NCBI RefSeq assembly: GCF_001420915.1
Contig: NZ_CP013021.1
Span: forward strand, 816,001 to 880,000
Reading direction: 5' to 3'
DNA from: Agarivorans gilvus
GTDB lineage: Bacteria; Pseudomonadota; Gammaproteobacteria; Enterobacterales; Celerinatantimonadaceae
Length of the DNA: 64,000 bases
The notes beneath the pieces are model-generated. The model ran no database searches. It saw nothing but the letters and a program-made list of their open reading frames with translations, and was not told the DNA's origin. The position numbers were made by a program, and so were the translations under genes. Shown here one piece after another: positions 33,677-44,081 of this stretch. How positions within the stretch are numbered: position 1 is the first letter of the stretch; every line of letters begins with the position of its first letter.

Positions 33677-34411
33677 CTAATTAAACAAGGCACGCACTTT
33701 GGCTAAGTCCTCTGGCGTATCCACCCCATGGGCTGGTATTTCAGAGGCGCGTGCCATCTTAATTTTTTCACCGTGCCAAAGTACTCGCAACTGCTCAAGC
33801 TTCTCTATTTTTTCAAGTGGCGACGGAGCTAACTGAATATACTCGCCGATGAAATGAGCGCGGTAAGCATAAATACCAATATGCCGAGAATAATGCTCAT
33901 TACTCCAATTACCATCCCGCTCGAAAGGCACGGCTGCACGACTAAAATACAAGGCATGTTGCTGTTTATCACACACTACTTTCACCACATTGGGGTCCAG
34001 AATATCTTCTGGCTCGTCAATGGGAACAGACAAACTGGCCATTTTAACCTCAGGCGCTTCTACTAATAGCTGCGCCACTTGGCTAACCACCGCAGGGGGA
34101 ATTAAAGGCTCATCCCCTTGCACGTTTACCACAATGGTATCATCGGCAAAGTTCAGTTTTTGACATACTTCCGCCAAACGTTCAGTGCCCGACTCATGGG
34201 TTGTAGCAGTGAGTACCACTTCGGCCCCAAAATCATTTGCCGCATCCACAATGCGCTTATCATCGGTGGCAATCACCACCCGCTCAGCACCAGATTGTTT
34301 GGCCTGCAGATAAACCCGCTCTATCATGGATTTGCCAGCAATATCCTGCAGCGGTTTACCGGGTAAGCGACTCGACTGATAACGCGCAGGAATAACGACA
34401 ACAAAACTCAT
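33677..34411 (-). CDS. kdsB: 3-deoxy-manno-octulosonate cytidylyltransferase
   Basis: Activates Kdo as CMP-Kdo for lipopolysaccharide core synthesis. The 244-residue protein has the nucleotidyltransferase N-terminus VVIPARYQSSRLPGKPL, the NVQGDEPLIPP motif near residue 98 with a metal-binding Asp, and RHIGIYAYR near residue 184. Its ATG overlaps the ycaR stop (ATGA). The order lpxK-ycaR-kdsB is as in E. coli. Confidence 0.97.
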   Translation of the reverse strand: MSFVVVIPARYQSSRLPGKPLQDIAGKSMIERVYLQAKQSGAERVVIATDDKRIVDAANDFGAEVVLTATTHESGTERLAEVCQKLNFADDTIVVNVQGDEPLIPPAVVSQVAQLLVEAPEVKMASLSVPIDEPEDILDPNVVKVVCDKQQHALYFSRAAVPFERDGNWSNEHYSRHIGIYAYRAHFIGEYIQLAPSPLEKIEKLEQLRVLWHGEKIKMARASEIPAHGVDTPEDLAKVRALFN

Positions 34412-34596
34412 TGTGGTAACTCGTTAGCGGACATTTCACGCGCTTCATTAACCAACAATACTGGAATAGCATCGTTGATCGGATAAGCCAAACGGTCAAA
34501 CTTGCAAACCAATTCGTTATTTGGCTTGTCATAGTGCAGTTTTCCTTTGCACAGAGGACAGGCCACAATTTCTAATACGTTATGTTCTACTGACAT
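34408..34596 (-). CDS. ycaR: Trm112-family small zinc protein
   Basis: A 62-residue protein with the pattern EIVACPLCKGKLHYD, then ELVCKFDRLAYPINDAIPVLL. The two N-terminal cysteines and the later C31 match the YcaR/Trm112 fold, although the fourth ligand is less clear. Bacterial members have no firmly known role, but they sit between lpxK and kdsB in many gammaproteobacteria. It overlaps lpxK by 17 bases and kdsB by 4. Confidence 0.92.
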   Translation of the reverse strand: MSVEHNVLEIVACPLCKGKLHYDKPNNELVCKFDRLAYPINDAIPVLLVNEAREMSANELPQ

Positions 34597-35562
34597 GCTG
34601 TTTTTCCTGTAATAAAGAGAAAAAGCGCTGATAAAAAGTATCGGATAATAAGCTATCTACGGGTAAATAGACCCACTCTGCTCCAGCACTTGCCCGATAT
34701 TTGATGGCATCTTTCTCGGTCATAATGAGACGTTTTGAATGTAATTCTTGATATTGTTCACGACTAAGCTCTCGATGGTCACTTAAGCTAATCTGCTGCT
34801 GAGCAGTACAGTTTAAAGAAGCTAAAGAGTCAAAAAAGCGTTGTGGATTACCAATCCCAGCCATCGCGGCATCAAACTGCTTAGTGCCCAAATAAGGCGC
34901 TCCGTCGGCGACTCGACGCAAAGCACAGGGGGTTAGCTGCAATAAATAACTTTGCTCTGAAAATGCCGGCTCACCATTGGTAATAATCATGTCCACGCTG
35001 CTCAAGCGCTGTGGCGGTTCGCGTAAGGGGCCGGCAGGTAAACATAATTGATTGCCTAAACCACGCTGAGCTTCAATCACCACTATTTCTATATCACGCT
35101 GCAGCGCATAGTGCTGCAAACCATCATCACAAATAATCAAGTCCACCCCAACTCCAGCAGCTTTTCACAAGCTTGACTACGTTTAGGGTCTACCACGACC
35201 GGACATTGAGTTCGTAAGTGGATCAGCAGCGGTTCATCACCACAGTGTTTTGCAAGACTTTGCTGATTAACCACATAAGGATAACTGGGGGCTTTAGCGC
35301 CATAACCGCGGCTCACGACTCCAGGCCTATAGCCACGTGCTTGCGCTTGTTCCACCAGCGCAAGTACCACCGGAGTTTTACCGTTCCCACCTACGCTGAT
35401 ATTACCGACCACTACCACTGGTACTGGGCTGCGATAACTGGTGAGAAAGCGAGCATAGGCGAAGCGCCTACACTTGGCTAAACAACGAAACAGATAACTT
35501 AAGGGCAGCAATAACGCCAGCTTGAAAAAGTGCTGGCGTTTATTTTGATACCAAAATTTCAC
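34580..35562 (-). CDS. lpxK: Tetraacyldisaccharide 4'-kinase (one-base frame break)
   Basis: Phosphorylates the lipid A precursor at the 4' position, at the inner membrane. The N-terminal part (GTG 35562) has VVVGNISVGGNGKTP, the unusual P-loop of LpxK, near residue 51; the C-terminal part has DLIICDDGLQHYAL and LIMTEKDAIKYR. The frame breaks at C4 (35146-35149 on the plus strand). One more G in the sense strand gives LLELGVDLIICDDGLQH, the conserved join. LpxK is normally essential, so a base-calling error is likely. It overlaps the msbA stop, as expected for the msbA-lpxK pair. Confidence 0.93.
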
Positions 35563-37309
35563 TAACGCTCACCAAACTGAATTTGATGTAGTTGATAGTA
35601 AGCCCCTTGTTTGGCTAACAGCTCTTTATGCGTGCCCTGCTCCACCACTTGCCCCTCGTCTAACACCACAATCTTATCGGCGCTTTCAATAGTAGACAGG
35701 CGGTGAGCAATCACAATCGCGGTGCGGTCGGCACATACTTTATCGATGGCTTGTTGAATTTTTCGCTCTGATTCCGTATCCAAGGCCGAAGTCGCTTCGT
35801 CTAAAATCAATACTGGTGAATCTTTTAATAAGGCACGAGCAATCGCAATACGTTGTCGCTGGCCGCCCGATAACATCACCCCTTTTTCTCCAATTATGGT
35901 ATCGAAGCCTTCTTCAAAGTTTTCTACAAAACTGGTCACATTGGCGATTTCTGCAACTTGTTCTATTTCTTCGCGAGTTGCACTTGCCTTTGCATAACCA
36001 ATGTTGTCGGCCACACTGCCACTGAACAAATGAACCGTCTGCGATACCTGAGCAAATTGCTCGCGCAAATTATCGAGTTGGTATTCTTCAACTGGGCGCT
36101 CATCCAGTAATACTTGACCACTGGTGGCCTCATAAAACCTCGGTAATAAGGAGGCAATGGTTGTCTTACCGCTACCTGAACGCCCAACCAAGGCGACGGT
36201 TTGCCCGGCTTCTATGGTCAAATCAATACCTTTTAACACCATTTGATTCTTGGTGGGATATTTAAATTCAACCTTGTTTAAACGAATAGCCCCTTTGGCT
36301 CGAGGAGTGGTATAAGTGCCGCTATCAGGTTCTGGTTCCATATCTAACAAAGTAAATAAACTGGTACAGGCCGCCATGGCTTTTTGCACATCATTATTTA
36401 ACTGAGTAATCACCTTTAAGGGCTTCAGTAACATCATCATAGAAGTCACGATAATGGTAAAAGTCCCCGCGGTAAGCTGCTCAACCAATTGCGGTGACGA
36501 AGCCGCAAACAACACAATCGCTAAACCAATAGACGCAATAAACTGTACCGCAGGGTTGGCTATCGCCGATACCGTGGCCATTTTCATTTGCTGACGACGA
36601 ATCATATTACTGGCATGGTCAAAACGCAGCGCTTCTTTAGGCTGACCACCAAAGGAAAGAATTTCCTTATGGCCGTTTAGCATTTGTTCACTGGTAGTCG
36701 TGACATTACCCACAGCGTGCTGCATGCCAGTACTAATTTTACGAAAACGGCGACTCACAAAGTTAATCGCTATGCCTACCGGCGGACCAATCACAAAGAA
36801 AATCAATGACAGTTGCCAGCTGTTATAAAACATAAGCGTTAGCAAGCCGATAATTGTGGCACCTTCGCGCACTAAGTTAACTAGGCTCGCGGTAGCCGCA
36901 GTGCTCACTTGGTTTGAATCATAGGTAATTTTAGACAACAGTGTACCGGTGGGGTTTTTATCAAAAAACGACACTGGCATTCTCATCAAATGGTTAAAGA
37001 TTTGGCGCTGAATTTTCATCACCAAATGACCACCAACCCAAGCCATGCCATAACTACTGGCAAAACCGCAGATCCCCTTAACAATACAATACCTAAAACG
37101 AAAATAGGCATGTAAGTTAAAACCTGAGGGTTTTTCCCAGTTAAACCTTCGTCGATGAGAGGCTTAATAGAATAGACAAACATGGTATCAACCGCGCCAT
37201 AACCGATCATGCCGATAATGGCCATAATCAGCCCTATTTTGCGTTCTTTTACGTAGCTTAATAAGCGGAGAAAGTTAGCTTTTGTATCAGTAGCTGTATC
37301 TGGAATCAT
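35562..37309 (-). CDS. msbA: Lipid A/phospholipid flippase ABC transporter (one-base frame break)
   Basis: Flips core-lipid A across the inner membrane. The first 80 or so residues from ATG 37309 contain the first membrane helices (IGLIMAIIGMIGYGAV). The rest carries further helices and the ATPase domain with Walker A GRSGSGKTT, signature LSGGQRQR and Walker B LILDEATSALD. The frame breaks at C4 (37074-37077, plus strand). An added G restores LLRGICGFASSYGMAWVGGH, matching the family. It is normally essential, so this is probably a sequencing error. The order msbA-lpxK-ycaR-kdsB matches E. coli. Confidence 0.93.
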
Positions 37310-37365
37310 AAGAACAGAGTTATTCCATCGGAAAAATTGCCTTAGTTTAGCGGTTTATAGAAAAA

Positions 37366-39573
37366 TCACCAACTGATGATTTGTTGATACCATGGACTCG
37401 CCGCTCGATAACGCTCTAGATGCACTTGATATGCTCGTTCATCAATATTGAGTCGAATGGCACCGTCCCGCCCAGTAATAAATTGTTGGCTGTCTGCATA
37501 CCGAGCCAGTACCTCATCTGCCGGAAAATTAAAACGGTTAAACGCGCCACTGCTGTGGATCACTACTTCGGCTTGCAAGGCCTCAACAAAAGCTTTAGAA
37601 GACGAGCTAGCACTACCATGATGTGGGCTAAGCAAAAAACTCACTTTGCCTAACCCTTGCTCAAGCAACTGTTGCTCGGCTTTTGCTTCGATATCGCCAC
37701 TCAGTAACAAGCGGTATTGGCCATCATCTATCAACAATACACATGAGCCATTGTTACCATCACCTAACTCGGCCATATAATAAGAAAGAGATAAACGCCC
37801 CCATTGTTCTGCTCCGCTGCAACCACTTGATGGCAAACGCGGATCCCTACCATAGTGATGCTCTGCCTCAGGAAAGGCTTGTTCTAATACTAAACGTGCG
37901 CCAGCATGGTCGTTATCGCCATGACTAATCACAATATCGCGAACCCGCTTTACCGAGAGATTGGCTAACAAAGGAAGCAAGGTAGCTTGCGCATGGTTAA
38001 AACCACTACGATAACGAGGGCCAGTATCATAAATCAGCGCCTCACCTTGATGCATCACTACCACCGCTAAACCTTGCCCCACATCTAACACATAAACCTG
38101 CCAAGATTGAGTCGAATGGCTCAGGCCAAGCATCGAAGGCAATAATAATGAGGCCAGTAGAAATACTCTAGAAACTGCTTTAGGTAACACCAATAGCGCC
38201 AGAATAAAGCTAGGCATAAGCAGCAGTAGGCCGCTTAGCAAGGCCGGACTGCTAAAACTAAGCGTTTGCTTTGATTCAAAATAAACTATAGCGCCATATA
38301 ACAGGCTAAATAGACTATCTACAATGCCCGCAAGAGCTTCAAACCAAGGGCTGAAGCTCAACATTCCTAATAACAAGGTGAGAGGGACTAACAAAGAGCT
38401 AAATAAAGGCACCGCAACCAAGTTAAGTACTAAGGCGAAGCTGGGCACTACCCCAAACATCATCACTTGCACCGGCAGCATCACCAGACCTAGAGCAAAC
38501 TGAATAACCAGTAAGCTTTGCCACTTACTGCGACTTCCCCACCATAAACACAATAAAACCACACTAACGGCAATATACGATAACCAAAAGCCGTTGTTGT
38601 ATAGGCTAAACGGCCAAAGCAGCATAATAATAAAAGCACTCACCAACAGTGCGCTAACAGGGCGGCGTCGCTCACCCAGCAGGAAGAACAACAACAAACA
38701 AGCATACATTAACCAAGCACGCATCATTGACAGCGGCCAGTTCGCCAGCCAACAGTAGAGTAAACAGCTCAACAAACTAAGTAACAAAGGCAGCGATTCA
38801 GAGCGAAGTTTTACACCACGACAAAACCCTCGAAACAACAACCAAGACCAAAATGCGGCAATGCCAAGGTGCAAGCCGGATAAAACAAATAAGTGACCTA
38901 AACCGGAACGTTGATAGAGACTAATCCGTGACTGGCTTAATAAGCGTTTATCCCCCACCATCAGAGCCAAGATCTCGCCGCCATGCTGATAAGCTTTTAA
39001 CTTCTCAGCCATCAACTGCAGCGCAGGCTCTCGCCACTCACTACTCGCATCGATGACTTGAAAGTCAAGCAAACTGCCACGCCCTACAATATTTTTTGAT
39101 AACAGCCATCTGGCATAGTTAAACCCTGCGGGATTAACGTTAGCATAAGCGGGCTTCAGCTTGGCCGTTCCATGAATAACTTGACCCACTTGCAAGGATG
39201 TTGCTGGCTTTTTAAGCGCAGAATATAAAATTAATTTAGGCTTCCACCACGCTATACTATGTTTAGCATTAACCAGATCAATTTCTACGGTGATTTTTTG
39301 CCAGTATTGATTATTATCAACTGCCAAGACTTTACCAAGTATGCTAGAGTTGGCCGTTTTTTGTTGGATAGCGAGCCCCCATGATTGATAATAGATGCCG
39401 TGTACACCAATCCAACATAGCCCAAATATGAAGCCAGCAGCCCAAAGCTTTCTTTTCCACAGTAAAGCAGCCAGTGCAACACAGCTAACATATAAAAGAG
39501 GCAGGCTAAGCAAGCTTGGCCAGACTAACGACGAAGTCATTGCTAGCAAACTGGCTAGTAAAAAGGCATTCAT
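37366..39573 (-). CDS. comEC: ComEC/Rec2 DNA-uptake channel
   Basis: A 735-residue polytopic membrane protein that forms the inner-membrane channel for transforming DNA. The N-terminal OB-like region is followed by the Competence domain with about ten membrane helices, including GLGHLFVLSGLHLGI near residue 226. A C-terminal metallo-beta-lactamase-like domain has YVLDVGQGLAVVV, ISHGDNDHAG and LSPHHGSASSS. ATG 39573 is chosen over a TTG six bases upstream. It sits next to msbA, as ycaI does in E. coli. Its integrity suggests that the host may be naturally transformable. Confidence 0.95.
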   Translation of the reverse strand: MNAFLLASLLAMTSSLVWPSLLSLPLLYVSCVALAALLWKRKLWAAGFIFGLCWIGVHGIYYQSWGLAIQQKTANSSILGKVLAVDNNQYWQKITVEIDLVNAKHSIAWWKPKLILYSALKKPATSLQVGQVIHGTAKLKPAYANVNPAGFNYARWLLSKNIVGRGSLLDFQVIDASSEWREPALQLMAEKLKAYQHGGEILALMVGDKRLLSQSRISLYQRSGLGHLFVLSGLHLGIAAFWSWLLFRGFCRGVKLRSESLPLLLSLLSCLLYCWLANWPLSMMRAWLMYACLLLFFLLGERRRPVSALLVSAFIIMLLWPFSLYNNGFWLSYIAVSVVLLCLWWGSRSKWQSLLVIQFALGLVMLPVQVMMFGVVPSFALVLNLVAVPLFSSLLVPLTLLLGMLSFSPWFEALAGIVDSLFSLLYGAIVYFESKQTLSFSSPALLSGLLLLMPSFILALLVLPKAVSRVFLLASLLLPSMLGLSHSTQSWQVYVLDVGQGLAVVVMHQGEALIYDTGPRYRSGFNHAQATLLPLLANLSVKRVRDIVISHGDNDHAGARLVLEQAFPEAEHHYGRDPRLPSSGCSGAEQWGRLSLSYYMAELGDGNNGSCVLLIDDGQYRLLLSGDIEAKAEQQLLEQGLGKVSFLLSPHHGSASSSSKAFVEALQAEVVIHSSGAFNRFNFPADEVLARYADSQQFITGRDGAIRLNIDERAYQVHLERYRAASPWYQQIISW

Positions 39574-39609
39574 GCGCAATAAAAAGTTTTTTATCAGTAA
39601 CTAAACTAT

Positions 39610-40113
39610 ATGCCAAAAAAGACGATACAACGATTTATTCCTAAGACTGAAGACTTGAAAGCCAGCAAGCATCTTAAGTTCTTTGGAGAATGGCTACACA
39701 ACCCTAATTTATGGCATTTAAATCGTCGCTCCGCTGCTGGTGCCTTTGCTATTGGGTTATTTGTTGCCTTTATTCCACTGCCCTCCCAAATGATTATTGC
39801 TGCTGCGCTAGCGATATTATTTAAAGTTAATCTTCCCTTATCGGTGGCCTTAGTGTGGGTGTCCAACCCGTTTACCATCCCCGCTATTTTTTATTTTTGT
39901 TATCTGGTTGGAGCCTCAATCTTGGGTAAAGCCATTACCCAAGTGCATATAGAGTTTTCTTGGGAAGGCATAGAACATCTGATCGCCACCGTTGGCCCCT
40001 CGTTTTTACTAGGCAGTTTAGTTTGCGGCATATTCTTCTCAATATGCGGCTACTTTTCAATTAACGCTCTGTGGCGTTACTCCGTTAGACGCCGCTACCG
40101 CAAACGTCGTTAA
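39610..40113 (+). CDS. DUF2062 membrane protein
   Basis: A 167-residue protein with the DUF2062 pattern NRRSAAGAFAIGLFVAFIPLPSQM near residue 38 (quoted here in part: GLFVAFIPLPSQM), VWVSNPFTIPAIFYFCYLVG near residue 83, and two or three hydrophobic helices. The tail is very basic (RRRYRKRR). The family has no settled function. It is divergent from comEC and ends at a strong terminator. Confidence 0.88.
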   Translation: MPKKTIQRFIPKTEDLKASKHLKFFGEWLHNPNLWHLNRRSAAGAFAIGLFVAFIPLPSQMIIAAALAILFKVNLPLSVALVWVSNPFTIPAIFYFCYLVGASILGKAITQVHIEFSWEGIEHLIATVGPSFLLGSLVCGIFFSICGYFSINALWRYSVRRRYRKRR

Positions 40114-40125
40114 GCCAATAGAAAA

Positions 40126-40155
40126 ACAAAAAGGAGCCCATTGGCTCCTTTTTAA
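40126..40155. terminator. Bidirectional terminator
   Basis: AAAAAGGAGCC-CATT-GGCTCCTTTTT lies between the convergent DUF2062 gene and lolE. Confidence 0.9.
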
Positions 40156-40171
40156 ATCTCTTGCAAGGGGT

Positions 40172-41407
40172 TTACCCCAACTCTTGGGCAGGTTTCACTC
40201 TAGTCGCCTGCCAGGCTGGCCATATTGTAGCTAACATACTTAAAATTAAAGCGGCAACCACCACCACAAACACATCGCTCCACAGTAACTTGGCTGGCAA
40301 AAAGTCGATGAAATAGATGTCAGCCGATAACAAACTATGGCCTAAGGCTTGCTCTAGCCAGCCCACTAAATGAGGCAAGCCCAAACTCCCTAACACACCG
40401 AAAACAGCGCCCCAAAGGCAGCCTAGAATCCCATTGTAAGAGCCATAAACCACAAAACTGCGCAGCAAGGTGGGATCCGATGCCCCCATGGTTTTTAATA
40501 TCGCAATATCACCGCGTTTCTCACTCACCGCTAAAATTAGCGTGGACACAATATTGAAGCTGGCCACCGCCACAATTAACAGCATAATGGCGTACATAAT
40601 GGTGCGAACTAATTGAATATCTTGGTACAAATACCCGTATTGGCGAGTCCAACTTTTAATAAAAACTAATTGGGGGAAAGTCTTTGCCACCGAACGCACA
40701 ATCTCATCGGCGAATAAAGGCTGGTCAACTTTTAAACTGATGCCAGTCACCCCCTCTTGCCACTGGCTGAGCTGCTGCGCATAGGCCAAGTTAATAAAAC
40801 CTAATTGATTATCCAGCTGCCCACCAGCCCGCATCAAACCAACCACTTTAACCCTTACCCGTTGTGGCGAACTAAGATGTTGCTGCTGTGGCTTAGGCAA
40901 CAATAGCGTGACTTGCTCGCCAATTGTGATGCCCAAATGTTTAGCAATACCTGCACCAAGTATCAGTTGTGGCTGGTTTTCAGACAGGGCCTGCCAAGCC
41001 TCATCCCCCACGTACTGATGTAAACTGGTCACGGTTTTTTCAGTTTCAGGATCGATCCCCTTTAGCGCCATCGCTTTCATCTTCTTACCTTTTTGGATCA
41101 AGGCGCTAAATTGGATGTAGGCGGCAGCCCCCAATACGTGGGGTTCTGCGCGTGCTGCTTCAAGTAAATGTTGATGATCGCTTAAAGGAGGGTTAACCGC
41201 TTCTAGTTCACCATGGCTAACAATGGCTAAAAAGCGTTCTCGTAATTCTCGCTCAAAGCCGTTCATTACCGACAAACCAATAATCAACACCGCCACACCT
41301 AATACAATACCCAGTGTGGAAGAGGCCGAGATAAACGAAATAAAACCGTTGCTATTGTTAGCACGGTGATAACGCAGGCCAATGAAACACGATAAAGGCA
41401 AGCGCAT
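40172..41407 (-). CDS. lolE: Lipoprotein-releasing ABC transporter permease LolE-type
   Basis: With LolC and LolD it extracts outer-membrane lipoproteins from the inner membrane and passes them to LolA. The 411-residue product has the LolC/E layout: a helix near residues 20-45 (SSTLGIVLGVAVLIIGLSVMNGFE), a long periplasmic domain, and three C-terminal FtsX helices with KRGDIAILKTMGAS. ATG 41407 follows the lolD stop by one base. Which of the two permeases is lolC or lolE is assigned from gene order and is less certain than the family. Confidence 0.93.
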   Translation of the reverse strand: MRLPLSCFIGLRYHRANNSNGFISFISASSTLGIVLGVAVLIIGLSVMNGFERELRERFLAIVSHGELEAVNPPLSDHQHLLEAARAEPHVLGAAAYIQFSALIQKGKKMKAMALKGIDPETEKTVTSLHQYVGDEAWQALSENQPQLILGAGIAKHLGITIGEQVTLLLPKPQQQHLSSPQRVRVKVVGLMRAGGQLDNQLGFINLAYAQQLSQWQEGVTGISLKVDQPLFADEIVRSVAKTFPQLVFIKSWTRQYGYLYQDIQLVRTIMYAIMLLIVAVASFNIVSTLILAVSEKRGDIAILKTMGASDPTLLRSFVVYGSYNGILGCLWGAVFGVLGSLGLPHLVGWLEQALGHSLLSADIYFIDFLPAKLLWSDVFVVVVAALILSMLATIWPAWQATRVKPAQELG

Positions 41408-41408
41408 A

Positions 41409-42107
41409 CTAATCTGCCTTGCTAACAAAATGACCGTCTTGCATATGCGCTTGACGAGAGAATTTCGCGGCCAAAGCCAAGTCGTGGGTCACCACTACAA
41501 AAGCAGTATTCAAATCACGGTTAAGCTCTAAAATAAGTTGGTAAATCGACTCGGTGCTATGGCTGTCTAGGTTGCCGGTGGGTTCATCAGCCAATACCAA
41601 GCTGGGTTGGTTAACCAAAGCGCGAGCAATGGCGGTGCGCTGGCGTTCTCCGCCAGAGAGTTCAGCAGGACGATGTTTTAAACGGTGCCCCAAGCCTACT
41701 CGTTCTAACAAGGCTTGCGCCTGTTGATAGGCTGCAGTCTTGGCGACGCCTGCGATTAATAAAGGCATGGCTACATTTTCTAAGGCGGAAAACTCACCCA
41801 ATAGATGATGAAACTGATAAATAAAACCCAGTTTTTGATTACGTAGTTTAGCCAATTGTTTACTGCTTAAGCCCGCTAGGCTTTGTCCTTCGATACTCAC
41901 CTCTCCTTGATTGGCATCATCAAGGCCGCCGAGAATATGCAATAAGGTACTTTTACCAGAACCAGAGCTACCCACAATGGCCACCGCTTCACCAGACTGA
42001 ACCGCGAAGTCGACACCGTGCAATACCTCGGTTAACTGCTTGCCATCTTGGTAAGTTTTACAAATATTAGTTGCCACTAAAACGGGCTGAGCGCTTTGCT
42101 CACTCAT
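41409..42107 (-). CDS. lolD: Lipoprotein-releasing system ATPase
   Basis: ABC ATPase that powers LolCE. Walker A is VGSSGSGKSTLLH, the signature is LSGGERQRTAIARAL and Walker B is LVLADEPTGNLDS, all in the MacB/LolD style; length is 232 from ATG 42107. The frame is open upstream, but MSEQSAQPVLVATNICKTY is the family-like N-terminus. The start overlaps the end of lolC by eight bases. The order C-D-E is as in E. coli. Confidence 0.96.
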   Translation of the reverse strand: MSEQSAQPVLVATNICKTYQDGKQLTEVLHGVDFAVQSGEAVAIVGSSGSGKSTLLHILGGLDDANQGEVSIEGQSLAGLSSKQLAKLRNQKLGFIYQFHHLLGEFSALENVAMPLLIAGVAKTAAYQQAQALLERVGLGHRLKHRPAELSGGERQRTAIARALVNQPSLVLADEPTGNLDSHSTESIYQLILELNRDLNTAFVVVTHDLALAAKFSRQAHMQDGHFVSKAD

Positions 42108-43329
42108 ATCTAAGAGCCTCTGCTGGATGAATCTTACTGGCTTGCCAAGCCGGATAAATGGTTGCCACAATGCTGAGCAACATCGCTGCAGTGGTGATAA
42201 ATAAAATCTGCTCGCTACGCAGTACTACCGGCAAGCCCGCGCCACCAAAATTAGCGGCAAAGTTTAAGCCCAAAGCTGACATCACCGGGTTAATATTGGC
42301 GCTTAAGGCATAACCGCTTAAGGCGCCAACCGCAGCCCCAACACAACCACTCCAGGCCCCTTGGGTAACAAACACCATCACCACCTTGGTGCGTGACAAA
42401 CCCAAGGTTTGTAAAATAGCAACGTCGCTACGTTTTTCACCCACCATCATGACTAGACTGGATAAAATATTAAATGCAGCCACGGCAATAATCAGGCAAA
42501 ACAACATCCCCATCATGTTCTTTTCCATTTTCACCGCGGCGAATAGTTCCCCATAGAAACGACGCCAATCTTGAAACTCTACCCCGGCCTTGTGCAAGCT
42601 AGCGGCGAGGGTTTCAATCTTAAAGGGGTCGTCTAAATAGATGCGCTGCTGGCTCACCTTAGTTAAAGGAGAACGCAGTAATCTGGCACTGTCTTGTTGA
42701 TTAACTAATATGAATTGCTTATCCACTTCGGCGGCAAATTCAAAAATACCGGCAACCTGAAAATTACGCTGCGAGGGCATTTCCCCTAGCGGGGTATAGA
42801 CCAAGCGATCGGTGGCCAATAAACGAATATTATCGCCTAGGCGCACGCCCAAGGCATTGGCAACACCAATGCCAATCACCACCTTATAACTGCCCGGTTG
42901 TAGGGCATCTAAATCCCCTATCAGCATTTTATCACGAAGCAGCTCGGCATCGGCTTGAGCATTCACATCAATGCCTTGCATCATCGCGGCATGTAAATTA
43001 GAGGTGCTTTGCAATACCACTTCACTAAGCACCAAAGGTGCATGAGCATAACCCGAAAGTTGCGGGGGAATCGGCTGTTCAGCAGCCAAAGTCAGGTGGG
43101 GAACAAGATTAAGTATGCGTTGTTTCAGCTGCTGCTCAAAGCCATTCATCACCGAAATAACAGTAATTAAGGCAGCTACGCCTAGGGTAATCCCCAGCGT
43201 CGAAAACCAACTAACAAATGACGCAAAACGTTGCTGTTTGGCTCCGCGTGAGAACCGCCATGCTATAAAGCCAATCAATTTCATCGAAGCAACGGACATC
43301 CCTAAGCTTTTAAAAAACGCGCTAATCAT
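42100..43329 (-). CDS. lolC: Lipoprotein-releasing ABC transporter permease LolC-type
   Basis: Partner permease of LolE that also docks LolA. It shares the FtsX topology: first helix in STLGITLGVAALITVISVMNGFEQ (residues about 40-62), then the periplasmic domain, then three helices including MGMLFCLIIAVAAFNILSSL with KRSDVAILQTLGLS. The start is uncertain: ATG 43329 has AGGG upstream, while ATG 43284 (MKLIGFIAWRF) gives an N-terminus closer to the family. It is the first gene of the lolCDE operon. Confidence 0.92.
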   Translation of the reverse strand: MISAFFKSLGMSVASMKLIGFIAWRFSRGAKQQRFASFVSWFSTLGITLGVAALITVISVMNGFEQQLKQRILNLVPHLTLAAEQPIPPQLSGYAHAPLVLSEVVLQSTSNLHAAMMQGIDVNAQADAELLRDKMLIGDLDALQPGSYKVVIGIGVANALGVRLGDNIRLLATDRLVYTPLGEMPSQRNFQVAGIFEFAAEVDKQFILVNQQDSARLLRSPLTKVSQQRIYLDDPFKIETLAASLHKAGVEFQDWRRFYGELFAAVKMEKNMMGMLFCLIIAVAAFNILSSLVMMVGEKRSDVAILQTLGLSRTKVVMVFVTQGAWSGCVGAAVGALSGYALSANINPVMSALGLNFAANFGGAGLPVVLRSEQILFITTAAMLLSIVATIYPAWQASKIHPAEALRYE

Positions 43330-43496
43330 ACCGTGCGCCCTGCACAGCAACAAGTAACATAGCTTGCTTAATCACATAAAAATCAAAGATAATCAGTATA
43401 TTTGCAATTGCTTGCTCAAGTTGTTGTAATTTCGCCTTCAACTACGCTTTAAAGCATGGTTATTTGTCACTCGCCGCTGGGCGTTTGTAGGAAAAT

Positions 43497-44072
43497 ATGC
43501 AAGAACAACAATATTTTAGTGTATCTCACCAACTCAACGTGAATATCGAAGTGATTGAACAAGCAGACCTGCCTCAATCACATGCTGAGTTTGAAGCCAG
43601 TATTCCAGAACCGTTTATTCTCGCCAATGGCTCACAGCATTCTTTAATAGGGCTACGCGCACTAAAGCAGCTAGGTGAAGCGGGTGAACAATTATTAACT
43701 TACCTACAAAACCAAGAACAAAAACTTAATCGTGTTTTAAGCTATGTTTTAGCCCAGCAGGATAGTCCAGAACATCGCACCATTAGCCAATTATTTGGTG
43801 GCTCTGAGATCCACTGCGTTTGGCCACAAGCGCTAGCTAAAGGCCAAGCCTTACGGCTAAAGATTTTCTTGCCTGAAGAGTCCAGTGCCGTGTTTTGTTA
43901 TGGCGAAGTCAAACACAGTGAAGCGCTGGCTCACAGTAAAGAATATTTATTGGAAATCAGTTATAGCTGGATCCGCGAAGAAGATGTTGAAGCCCTAGTA
44001 AGAGCCAGTCTGCATGTGCAGAGCCAGCAATTAAAAGCTCGAGCAGATGCTCGACAACAAGCCGAAAAATAA
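43497..44072 (+). CDS. PilZ-like domain protein upstream of mfd
   Basis: A 191-residue cytoplasmic protein. The C-terminal half (LRLKIFLPEESSAVFCYGEV and a YLLEISYSWIREEDVEALVR segment) looks like a PilZ beta-barrel, but the RxxxR and DxSxxG cyclic-di-GMP motifs are not evident, so it may be a non-binding variant. The N-terminal half is helical (LGEAGEQLLTYLQNQEQKL). AGGAAA precedes ATG 43497. It ends nine bases before mfd and is probably co-transcribed with it. Confidence 0.75.
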   Translation: MQEQQYFSVSHQLNVNIEVIEQADLPQSHAEFEASIPEPFILANGSQHSLIGLRALKQLGEAGEQLLTYLQNQEQKLNRVLSYVLAQQDSPEHRTISQLFGGSEIHCVWPQALAKGQALRLKIFLPEESSAVFCYGEVKHSEALAHSKEYLLEISYSWIREEDVEALVRASLHVQSQQLKARADARQQAEK

Positions 44073-44081
44073 GAGTTTTCT